Part shown: one piece after another, positions 35,898 through 43,426 of the stretch
Layout of the letters: each line of letters opens with the position of its first letter
Numbering within the stretch: position 1 is the stretch's first letter
From: RUG420 sp045642465
Lineage (GTDB): Bacteria > Bacillota > Clostridia > Oscillospirales > Acutalibacteraceae
Assembly: GCA_045642465.1 (NCBI GenBank)
Contig: JAZUIY010000002.1
Span: 39,235-103,234 of the forward strand
Direction: 5' to 3'
DNA: 64,000 nt
The notes under the pieces: generated by a model
The model's input: only the letters and a program-made list of their open reading frames with translations
What the model was told of the DNA's origin: nothing
Database searches by the model: none
Made by a program: the position numbers and the translations under genes

Positions 35898-36314
35898 ATG
35901 CCAAATCAAGACGAAGTTATTTTGCTTCAAACCAATTTGGATGACTGTACCGGCGAAATCATGGGATATACCATGGATTTACTCTTAGATGCCGGTGCGC
36001 TGGACGTGTCTTATGCTCCTATTTTCATGAAGAAGAACCGCCCGGGCTATGAACTCACCGTTATGTGTAAGCCGGACAGGGAAGAGGACCTTATTAAAAT
36101 CATCTTCCGGGAAACTTCCGCCATTGGTATGCGCCGTACCGTAAGCCAGCGCATTATTATGGACCGGGAAGAAACCTCCGTGCAGACAGCCTACGGGGAA
36201 GTCAAAGCCAAGAAGGCAAGTTACGAGGATGTGGAAAAAGTATCCATTGAATTCGAAGATGCCAAGCGCCTGGCAAAGGAACAAAACGTTCCGCTGAAAG
36301 ACATTTTGAAGTAA
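35898..36314 (+). CDS. larC2: LarC C-terminal part (LarC2)
   Basis: 138 residues, beginning with the domain's typical LLQTNLDDCTGEIMGY. It is in the +1 frame relative to LarC1 and has its own AAAGGAG ribosome site 8 bases before the ATG. In Lactiplantibacillus plantarum larC1/larC2 are joined by programmed frameshifting; here separate translation looks more likely. Ends at a strong terminator. Confidence 0.88.
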   Translation: MPNQDEVILLQTNLDDCTGEIMGYTMDLLLDAGALDVSYAPIFMKKNRPGYELTVMCKPDREEDLIKIIFRETSAIGMRRTVSQRIIMDREETSVQTAYGEVKAKKASYEDVEKVSIEFEDAKRLAKEQNVPLKDILK

Positions 36315-36325
36315 TAAGAAACGAA

Positions 36326-36360
36326 AAAGCACCAAATGCTTCTTGCATTTGGTGCTTTAT
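36326..36360 (+). terminator. terminator of the M42-lar operon
   Basis: Stem AAAGCACCAAATGC/GCATTTGGTGCTTT with a TTCTT loop. The 3' T-run is partly the stem itself. Confidence 0.85.
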
Positions 36361-36361
36361 G

Positions 36362-36390
36362 TTGTCCTAACAACTCATGTGTGCTAAAAT
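36362..36390 (+). promoter_or_regulatory. promoter of the lipase gene
   Basis: TTGTCC (36362-36367), 17-base spacer, TAAAAT (36385-36390) preceded by TGC (extended -10), 29 bases before the ATG. Confidence 0.7.
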
Positions 36391-36419
36391 GATTCCACTT
36401 TAATCTAAGGGAGATCAAT

Positions 36420-37769
36420 ATGAATATTTGGAAAAAGACAGTATCCCTCATCATGGTACTGTCCATGATGCTTGCCATTGCGGTTATTCCAAGTTCCGCA
36501 GCAGGCACTCAAAAAGGCAGCATGTATCCAACGGTTTTCGTCCACGGCATGATGGGCTGGGGCGAAGGCGACGACGGCCTTGCAAACGCAGTAGATTACT
36601 GGGGCCTTGCCTCCGGCAGCATGGTAAATTACCTGTCCCGCAAAGGCTACAACGTAGTAGAAGCCGCTGTGGGCCCACTTTGTTCCAACTGGGACCGTGC
36701 TTGTGAACTCTATGCACAGCTCACCGGTACCCGTGTTGACTACGGCGCTTACCACGCCAAAAAGTATGGCCATGAACGCTACGGTGAAGATTACACCGGA
36801 AAGAGCATTCTTGGAAACTACAAGTGGAACGGCACCAACAAACTGAACATGGTTGGTCATAGCATGGGTGGTCCTACCATCCGTTTCCTGGCAGACTTTT
36901 TGAAGGACGGGGACGCCCAGGAAGTATCCTACGCCAAGAGCAACGGGCTTTCTGTTTCTCCACTCTTCACCGGTGGGAAAGGTGACCGTATTTTCTCCAT
37001 TACCTGTATTGCATCCCCATTGAACGGCACCACTTACAAGGAAGCTTTGCCAATCAACTACAACGGCTCCATTCAGATTTATGCTCTTTGGGCAAAATAT
37101 CTCTTCTCCAACAACCTGCTTAACAAGGTTTTGGACTTTAACTTAGACCACTTCGGTATTGGCCAGCAGCCGAACGAATTGTTCGCTCAGGCCTTCCTTC
37201 GTGTCTTAGGTCATACCGACTTCTTGCAGCACAACGACAACTGCATCAACGACATGGGTGTAGATAGAAACTGTGCCTTGAACAAGAAGCTGGACCAGTC
37301 TTCCAACATTTTCTACTTCTCTTATCCAATGACCTGCGTAGACAAGGTTGGCGGCGCTTGGATTCCGGATGTTACCGCATTCCCACTGCTTCAGGCCTAC
37401 GCTTTGAAGATGGCTTACTTCACCGGAACCACAGAAGGTTACTATGAAGACGGCTACGGTTCCTACTATAAGAAAGTTGCCGTCAAGAAACAGACACTGG
37501 GTCCGGAATGGCAGGAGAACGACGGATTTACCAACGTCTATGGCGATGCAGTTCCATTCCACCTGAACGCAGCTGGTTCCAGAGTCTTTGACCGCAGCAT
37601 CAACGCCACTATGGCTCAGCGAAACTTTAAGCCTGGTTACTGGTATGTATTGCCGGCACAGAAGTTTGACCACTTCGGTGCTGTAGGTGGATTATTCACC
37701 GAAAACACATCTCAGGTGCAGCAGTTCTATCTTGGCATCATGCAGAGAATCTATGCTTGCACAAAATAA
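36420..37769 (+). CDS. secreted triacylglycerol lipase, family I.5-like
   Basis: 449 residues with a Sec signal peptide (WKKT, hydrophobic core, cleavage near SSAAG at 26-29). Oxyanion region VFVHGMMGWG and nucleophile elbow GHSMGG (Ser148). The segment WDRACELYAQ to YHAKKYGHERYG has Asp92, His112 and His118 with exactly the spacing of the zinc ligands of Geobacillus L1 lipase (61, 81, 87). It should hydrolyse long-chain acylglycerols outside the cell. Own promoter and terminator. RBS GGGAGA. Confidence 0.85.
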   Translation: MNIWKKTVSLIMVLSMMLAIAVIPSSAAGTQKGSMYPTVFVHGMMGWGEGDDGLANAVDYWGLASGSMVNYLSRKGYNVVEAAVGPLCSNWDRACELYAQLTGTRVDYGAYHAKKYGHERYGEDYTGKSILGNYKWNGTNKLNMVGHSMGGPTIRFLADFLKDGDAQEVSYAKSNGLSVSPLFTGGKGDRIFSITCIASPLNGTTYKEALPINYNGSIQIYALWAKYLFSNNLLNKVLDFNLDHFGIGQQPNELFAQAFLRVLGHTDFLQHNDNCINDMGVDRNCALNKKLDQSSNIFYFSYPMTCVDKVGGAWIPDVTAFPLLQAYALKMAYFTGTTEGYYEDGYGSYYKKVAVKKQTLGPEWQENDGFTNVYGDAVPFHLNAAGSRVFDRSINATMAQRNFKPGYWYVLPAQKFDHFGAVGGLFTENTSQVQQFYLGIMQRIYACTK

Positions 37770-37782
37770 ATAGATAAAAAAA

Positions 37783-37816
37783 GACCTCCGACTTCGGTCG
37801 GAGGTTTTCTTTTTTA
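37783..37816. terminator. bidirectional terminator
   Basis: Stem ACCTCCGAC/GTCGGAGGT closing a TTCG tetraloop, T-runs on both strands, between the lipase gene and the convergent gene at 37814. Confidence 0.9.
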
Positions 37817-38497
37817 TTCACCATCCAGCAGATAGACGCCGGAGGAGAGAACAACGACTTCGTTTTCTCCAATGCGAAGATAGCGAAGGACGCCTTCTTC
37901 AAATTTTTTGTAATCTGTTGCATCAAAGTTGCTGAGACTGATTTTCTTGATGTTTTGAGAGGCTTTACAGCAAACGTATAAGTCATCTTCAAAACGAACC
38001 ACAGACATTGGTCTGCCTAAGGCAGAGGTGTCTACGCCGCCGATGCGGAAGTCAACCCGCTGTAAGTCCTTGGAATAACGGACAATGGCGTTTTGATCCG
38101 GTACGGCACACCAGATGTAATCTCCATCCGGTGCACAGGAACGAAGTGCACAGTCATGATACAGTAAGTCTCCGGTCCAAATGAGGGTACCGTTGACATC
38201 GAAAATGCCCATTTCGCCGGTTGGAAAAACCAAGTTTTCAAAAGTGGCCGGGCTTTCACAGGTGGCACAGGAAATATAGTCTTGTACCTGCTCTACAATT
38301 TGCTCGTAGGCCGGGCCAAATTTACAGGCACAGAAGAAGTCTTTTTTCACCCGCTGAACCATAAATGTATTCAGATTATAAAATTTGAAAGAAATTTTTA
38401 ACTTTCCGTTCTCATCCTTGCCGTCGGTGTCTACGACAACAAAACCGTCAGGATGAGCCACAATGTCTAACGGCATGTGGTCTAAAATTTGTTTCAT
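37814..38497 (-). CDS. unknown protein, cysteine-rich, propeller-like repeats
   Basis: 227 residues, no signal peptide. Repeated beta-type units (GEMGIFDVNGTLIWTGD, NAIVRYSKDLQRVDFRI, DDLYVCCKASQNIKKISL) suggest a small beta-propeller. Cysteines cluster as FFCACKFG and ISCATCESP, a possible metal or redox site. RBS GAGGAG. Last gene of the aconitase-rex unit, 22 bases after rex, so it may relate to redox or TCA control. Not assigned to a family. Confidence 0.55.
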   Translation of the reverse strand: MKQILDHMPLDIVAHPDGFVVVDTDGKDENGKLKISFKFYNLNTFMVQRVKKDFFCACKFGPAYEQIVEQVQDYISCATCESPATFENLVFPTGEMGIFDVNGTLIWTGDLLYHDCALRSCAPDGDYIWCAVPDQNAIVRYSKDLQRVDFRIGGVDTSALGRPMSVVRFEDDLYVCCKASQNIKKISLSNFDATDYKKFEEGVLRYLRIGENEVVVLSSGVYLLDGE

Positions 38498-38519
38498 TTC
38501 AAATTAGCTCCTCTAACTA

Positions 38520-39152
38520 TTAATCTGCATTGTATACCTGATAACAAAGGGTCATTAAGGAGTCGTTCAGATGAACGTTTTCCACAGAAACCATAGGATA
38601 CTTTTCCTGAATGTTGAAGTGGGAGAAGTTCCAGAAGCCTTTGACGCCACAATCTACCAGGGTATCTACAACTGCTTCAGAAGCAACGGTAGGGATGCAG
38701 AGGATAGCCATTTCTACTTCATTTTCTTTGCAGAAAGCTTCCAGGTTTTCGGAAGACTGAACGGTGACGCCATTGATGACTTCGCCGATGAGGGATTCAT
38801 CTTTATCAAAAATACCAATAAGGTCAAAACCGTGGGAGAGGAAGTCAACCTGGTTGGCCATTACGTGACCCAGGTTGCCTGCGCCTACCAAAACAGCTTT
38901 AAAGCCGTGGTCCAGGCCTAAGATTTTTCCGATTTCTTCGTGCAGGCTTTCAATGTTGTAGCCGTAGCCCTGCTGGCCGAAGCCGCCAAAGCAGTTTAAG
39001 TCCTGACGAATTTGAGAAGCAGAAAGGCCCATGCGTTCTGCCAGCTCGCGGCTGGAAATACGAACGATGCCTTGTTCCTGTAATGTGCCTAAGAAACGAT
39101 AATAACGGGGTAAACGCTTAATAACTGAGATGGATACATATTTTGAACTCAT
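38520..39152 (-). CDS. rex: redox-sensing transcriptional repressor Rex
   Basis: 210 residues. N-terminal winged helix (ISSRELAERMGLSASQIRQD) and Rossmann domain with GAGNLGHV that binds NADH/NAD+. Rex leaves DNA when NADH is high. Here it is the third gene after aconitase and isocitrate dehydrogenase, a link between the NADH sensor and citrate-to-oxoglutarate flux. RBS AAAGGAGA. Confidence 0.95.
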   Translation of the reverse strand: MSSKYVSISVIKRLPRYYRFLGTLQEQGIVRISSRELAERMGLSASQIRQDLNCFGGFGQQGYGYNIESLHEEIGKILGLDHGFKAVLVGAGNLGHVMANQVDFLSHGFDLIGIFDKDESLIGEVINGVTVQSSENLEAFCKENEVEMAILCIPTVASEAVVDTLVDCGVKGFWNFSHFNIQEKYPMVSVENVHLNDSLMTLCYQVYNAD

Positions 39153-39165
39153 GTATGATTCTCCT

Positions 39166-40320
39166 TTACTTTGAAAGAGCTTTTACGGTTTCCATTACGT
39201 AGTTTCCGAATTCCTGACAGGTGGCACCGTCAGTGTTGCCGGTTACTACAACTTTCTTTTCAGTTTCAGTGCAAATGGTCATGGCTTTTGCGAAGAGGTC
39301 TGCTTTTTCTACCAAGCCGATATGACGGAGCATCATTTCGGTAGCCTTGAAGAGGGAAGACGGGTTGGCGTAATCCTGGATGCCTTCTTCAATCATTCTT
39401 GGTGCAGAACCGTGGATGGCTTCAAACATGGCGTATTTGTCGCCTACGTTGGAAGAACCTGCGGTACCAACGCCGCCCTGAATCTGAGCAGCTTCGTCGG
39501 TGATGATGTCCCCATAAAGGTTCGGGAGAACGAATACCTGATATCCGGTACGGAATTCAGGGTTAATGAGGTTGGCAGTCATGATGTCGATGTAGTAATC
39601 GTCTGCGGTAATGCCAGGGTATTCCTTGGCAATTTCGTGGCAGATTTCAGAAAACTTACCATCGGTTTTCTTCATGATGTTTGCCTTGGTGACAATGTTA
39701 ACGCTGGTTTTGCCGTTGGCTTTTGCATAATCAAAAGCAGCACGGGCAATACGTTCGGTACCCGGGTTGGTGGTTACTTTGAAGTCAAAGGCCAGTTTGC
39801 CCGGAATTTCTACGCCCTTGGAACCCAGTACGTATTCGCCTTCGGTGTTTTCACGGAAGAACATCCAGTCAATGCCCAGTTCCGGTACACATACCGGACG
39901 GCAGTTGGCAAAGAGGTCCAATTCTCTACGAAGACATACGTTGGCGGATTCCATGGTGCCGCCCTTAGGGGTGGTGGTAGGGCCCTTTAAGAGCACGTCA
40001 CACTTTTTGATTTCGGCAAGGACGTCAGCCGGTACGGCTTCGCCCTTTTCCAAGCGGTTTTCAATGGTCAAACCTTCAATGGTTTTCAGTACGATTTTTC
40101 CGGAAGCAATTTCGTCAGCAATGAGGAAATTAAGAACGCGTTCAGCTTCCTTGGTGAGGATAGGGCCAATGCCGTCCCCGCCGATTAAACCGATGATGAT
40201 CTGTTCTTTGGTGGAAAAGTCGGTCTTTTCGTTGTTTTCTGCCATTTTGTCAGCACGGGCAATCTGTTCTTCCAACAGTGCACGGAACTGTTCTACAGCA
40301 GCATTGATATTCTCGTTCAT
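39166..40320 (-). CDS. icd: isocitrate/isopropylmalate dehydrogenase family enzyme, probably isocitrate dehydrogenase
   Basis: 384 residues. Nucleotide and substrate motifs GLIGGDGIGP, ANVCLRRELDLFANCRP and the metal-binding NLYGDIITDEAA region are present. The aconitase gene 20 bases upstream supports an isocitrate role over isopropylmalate. Makes 2-oxoglutarate for glutamate synthesis. The N-terminus has about 40 extra residues before the first strand. RBS AAAGGACG. Confidence 0.85.
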   Translation of the reverse strand: MNENINAAVEQFRALLEEQIARADKMAENNEKTDFSTKEQIIIGLIGGDGIGPILTKEAERVLNFLIADEIASGKIVLKTIEGLTIENRLEKGEAVPADVLAEIKKCDVLLKGPTTTPKGGTMESANVCLRRELDLFANCRPVCVPELGIDWMFFRENTEGEYVLGSKGVEIPGKLAFDFKVTTNPGTERIARAAFDYAKANGKTSVNIVTKANIMKKTDGKFSEICHEIAKEYPGITADDYYIDIMTANLINPEFRTGYQVFVLPNLYGDIITDEAAQIQGGVGTAGSSNVGDKYAMFEAIHGSAPRMIEEGIQDYANPSSLFKATEMMLRHIGLVEKADLFAKAMTICTETEKKVVVTGNTDGATCQEFGNYVMETVKALSK

Positions 40321-40340
40321 TTATGTTCGTCCTTTATTGA

Positions 40341-42272
40341 TTATAAGCTATTTTTCTTGGTGTACTGTAACAGGTCGCCGGCCTTCAAAATGTCCTTCTG
40401 ACGTTGGGTGAAGACAGCTACCAGCGGAATTTCGGTACCCTTGGTTTCATTTACCAAAATGATTTCACCGGCATCGAGACCACTGAATACGTTTTGGAGT
40501 TTCAGTACATCGCCCTGGTCAATGGTGTCATAGTCGTCAGGGTTCTTAAAGGTGAGCGGCATAATACCTGCGTTGATGAGGTTTGCTGCGTGAATACGGG
40601 CAAAGCTCTTGGTAATAACAGCCTTAATACCCAAGTACAGTGGAACCAGTGCGGCGTGTTCACGGGAGGAACCTTGGCCGTAGTTCACACCACCAATGAT
40701 GAAGCCCTTGCCTTCGGCCTTGCAGTTTTCAGCAAAGTGTTCGTCACACTGACGGAAGCAGAACTGAGACAGCTTCGGAATGTTGGAACGGTATGGGAGA
40801 ATCTTGGCGCCGGCCGGCATGATGTGGTCGGTGGTGATGTTGTCTCCCACCTTGAGGATGGCCTTGGCTTCAATTTCGTCGGTGAGGACGTTGGAGTCTG
40901 GGAATGGCTTAATATTTGGACCGTAAAGAACTTCTACATCCTTGGCATCTTCCGGTGCGGCAGGAAGTTCAATGCAGTTGTCGTTTACCAGGAAGGTTTC
41001 CGGCAGGGTGATGGTTGGGGCTTCGCCCAGGTCACGCGGGTCGGTGAGGTAACCGGTGAGGGCAGAGGCTGCGGCAACTTCCGGAGATACCAGATAAATG
41101 CCGGCGTCAGCAGTACCGGAACGGCCTTCAAAGTTACGGTTGAAGGTACGAAGGGAAATACCAGCGGAGTTTGGAGACTGACCCATGCCAATGCAAGGAC
41201 CGCAAGCGGATTCCAGAATACGGGCACCTGCGTCAATGATGTCGGCAAGAGAACCGTTCTGAGCCATCATGGTGAGAACCTGCTTGGAACCCGGAGCAAT
41301 GGAGAGGCTGACATTTTCAGCAACCTTCTTACCCTTCAGAATGGCAGCTACTTTCATCATGTCGGAGAGGGAAGAGTTGGTGCAGGAACCGATGGATACC
41401 TGGTCCACTTTGATCTGACCAATTTCCTTCACGGTCTTGACGTTATCCGGCATGTGCGGCATGGCAGCCATTGGTTCCAACTTGGAAAGGTCAATGTCAA
41501 TGACTTCGTCGTAAACGGCATCTTCGTCGGACTTTAATTCAATCCAGTCTTCTTCACGGCCCTGGGCCTTGAGGAATGCTCTGGTAATTTCATCGGATGG
41601 GAAGATGGAAGTGGTAGCACCCAGTTCTGCACCCATGTTGGTAATAGTAGCTCTTTCCGGAACGGAGAGGGTAGCTACGCCAGGACCGGCGTATTCTACA
41701 ATTTTACCAACGCCGCCTTTGACGGAGAGAATGCGGAGTACTTCCAAAATAACGTCTTTGGCTGCAACCCATGGCTGAAGCTGACCGGTGAGGTTAACCT
41801 TCAGCATTTTTGGATAGGTGATGAAGTATTCACCGCCACCCATGGCTACGGCTACGTCCAATCCGCCTGCACCCATGGCCAGCATACCAATGCCGCCACC
41901 GGTAGGGGTGTGGGAGTCAGAGCCGATGAGGGTCTTGCCCGGTACGCCAAAGCGTTCCAAGTTGACCTGATGGCAAATGCCGTTGCCCGGACGGGAATAA
42001 TAAACCCCGCGCTTTTTACATACGCTCTGAATGAAGCGATGGTCGTCGGCGTTTTCAAAGCCGGCCTGCAGGGTGTTGTGGTCAATATAAGCAACAGAGA
42101 GTTCTGTCTTTACGCGGTCAATGCCCATGGCTTCCAATTCCAAATAGGCCATGGTGCCGGTAGCGTCCTGTGTCAAGGTGCGGTCAATACGAATTCCGAT
42201 TTCGGAACCTTTTACCATTTCACCTGTCACAAGGTGTTCTTTGATGATTTTTTCAGCAATGGTATAACCCAA
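40341..42272 (-). CDS. acn: aconitate hydratase
   Basis: About 643 residues. [4Fe-4S] ligands are in GSCTNSS and CGPCIGMG, with the swivel domain (ITTDHIMPAG, GVNYGQGSSREHAAL) at the C-terminus. I place the start at TTG (42272, MGYTIAEKI), as AGGAGG lies 9 bases upstream and family members begin this way. The ATG three codons earlier directly abuts the AGGAGG and leaves no spacing. Interconverts citrate and isocitrate. Leads the operon acn-icd-rex-37814. Confidence 0.92.
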   Translation of the reverse strand: MGYTIAEKIIKEHLVTGEMVKGSEIGIRIDRTLTQDATGTMAYLELEAMGIDRVKTELSVAYIDHNTLQAGFENADDHRFIQSVCKKRGVYYSRPGNGICHQVNLERFGVPGKTLIGSDSHTPTGGGIGMLAMGAGGLDVAVAMGGGEYFITYPKMLKVNLTGQLQPWVAAKDVILEVLRILSVKGGVGKIVEYAGPGVATLSVPERATITNMGAELGATTSIFPSDEITRAFLKAQGREEDWIELKSDEDAVYDEVIDIDLSKLEPMAAMPHMPDNVKTVKEIGQIKVDQVSIGSCTNSSLSDMMKVAAILKGKKVAENVSLSIAPGSKQVLTMMAQNGSLADIIDAGARILESACGPCIGMGQSPNSAGISLRTFNRNFEGRSGTADAGIYLVSPEVAAASALTGYLTDPRDLGEAPTITLPETFLVNDNCIELPAAPEDAKDVEVLYGPNIKPFPDSNVLTDEIEAKAILKVGDNITTDHIMPAGAKILPYRSNIPKLSQFCFRQCDEHFAENCKAEGKGFIIGGVNYGQGSSREHAALVPLYLGIKAVITKSFARIHAANLINAGIMPLTFKNPDDYDTIDQGDVLKLQNVFSGLDAGEIILVNETKGTEIPLVAVFTQRQKDILKAGDLLQYTKKNSL

Positions 42273-42330
42273 AGAATTCATCCTCCTACGAGTCTAAAAA
42301 TCAGACTTATTCATTTTTTTAACAAAGTTC

Positions 42331-42359
42331 ATTATATTATATGTATATAGAGCCGTCAA
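42331..42359 (-). promoter_or_regulatory. promoter of the acn-icd-rex operon
   Basis: On the minus strand TTGACG, a 17-base spacer and TATAAT, about 60 bases before the aconitase start. Near consensus. Confidence 0.85.
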
Positions 42360-42434
42360 GAAAATAACAATCAAAATTTTACTGCAAAAAAATCGGCTCA
42401 AAAATCATACAAATTGGGGATTATCCACCAAATG

Positions 42435-42449
42435 ACAACAAGATGTTGT
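42435..42449. promoter_or_regulatory. inverted repeat overlapping the uppP promoter (possible operator)
   Basis: ACAACA-AGA-TGTTGT, a perfect 6-base inverted repeat. Its right arm overlaps the -35 of the uppP promoter and it sits about 75 bases upstream of the acn promoter start. Confidence 0.45.
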
Positions 42450-42474
42450 TATTTTGACTTGCTTTTGGTATACT
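42446..42474 (+). promoter_or_regulatory. promoter of the uppP-ftsK operon
   Basis: TTGTTA (42446-42451), 17-base spacer, TATACT (42469-42474), 40 bases before the uppP ATG. Confidence 0.7.
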
Positions 42475-42513
42475 AATAACCGTATATGTAGAAGTATGTC
42501 AAAGGAGATTTCT

Positions 42514-43404
42514 ATGGAATATTTAAAGGCCGTCATCCTGGGCGTGGTTCAGGGTGCTACGGAATTTCTTCCCATTTCCAGCAGCGGACATTTGTCTCTG
42601 TTTCAGCACTTTATGGGATTGAGCGGTGAGGGCTCTCTGATGCTCTCCGTGTTTTTACACATTGGTACTCTGGTGGCTGTCCTTGCCGTGTACTGGAGAA
42701 CCTTCCTCAAATTACTGAAAGAAATGGGCCTCTTTTTAAAGGACCTGTTTACGTTAAAACTGTTCAAGACAGAAACAACCCATGACAGACATATGCTGTA
42801 TATGTACGTCATTTCTTGTGTCCCTCTGCTTCTTTTGATTGCACCAGTGGGCGGAGGTTATCAAGTCAAAGACTATGTGGAAGCATTTACACAGGATTCC
42901 GACATCCTCTTAGAAGGGGTCTGCTTCTTAATTACTGCCATTTTGTTGTTCACCGGTGTAGCCAGAAGCCGTAAAAACCAGAACCCGAAAGCACGGGTAG
43001 GCGCTGGGGCCGCCATTTGGGTAGGTATTGCGCAGTTTTTTGCAGCCTGCCTTCCGGGTATCTCCCGTTCCGGTTCCACCATTTCCACCGGTATGCTTTG
43101 TGGGGTAGATAAGGACCACATGGTGGAATATTCCTTCGTGTTGGGAACCCCAGCCGTAATGGCTGCCAGTTTACTGGAAATCAAGGATGCTATGGATGTG
43201 GGTTTTGATACCCTCAGTTACGGTCCATTGGCCGCTGGTATTATCACTGCCACTGTGGTTGGTATTGCTGCCATCAAACTGCTTCAGTGGCTGGTGAATA
43301 AAGATAAATTCCAATTCTTTGCATATTACTGTCTTATCCTTGCAGCATTTACCATTGTGGTCGCTACGTATGAATATCTGACCGGCTCTTTGCTGCAGTT
43401 CTAA
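42514..43404 (+). CDS. uppP: undecaprenyl-diphosphatase UppP/BacA
   Basis: 296 residues, strongly hydrophobic. The family motifs GATEFLPISSSGHL near the start and PGISRSGSTI in the middle are intact. Recycles undecaprenyl pyrophosphate for cell wall synthesis and gives bacitracin tolerance. The ATG at 42514 follows AAAGGAGA; a longer frame has no ribosome site. Confidence 0.95.
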   Translation: MEYLKAVILGVVQGATEFLPISSSGHLSLFQHFMGLSGEGSLMLSVFLHIGTLVAVLAVYWRTFLKLLKEMGLFLKDLFTLKLFKTETTHDRHMLYMYVISCVPLLLLIAPVGGGYQVKDYVEAFTQDSDILLEGVCFLITAILLFTGVARSRKNQNPKARVGAGAAIWVGIAQFFAACLPGISRSGSTISTGMLCGVDKDHMVEYSFVLGTPAVMAASLLEIKDAMDVGFDTLSYGPLAAGIITATVVGIAAIKLLQWLVNKDKFQFFAYYCLILAAFTIVVATYEYLTGSLLQF

Positions 43405-43426
43405 TATCTTTTTTGAGGTGAAACCC

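Noticed and set aside
35870..35900. Programmed frameshift joining larC1 and larC2
   Set aside because: The two frames overlap over only a few bases, no slippery heptamer is visible, and larC2 has its own ribosome site. Kept as an alternative in the findings only.
42282..42430. Rex operator upstream of the acn-icd-rex operon
   Set aside because: Only a TTAACAA half-site is present at about 42319; the partner half at the required distance is missing.
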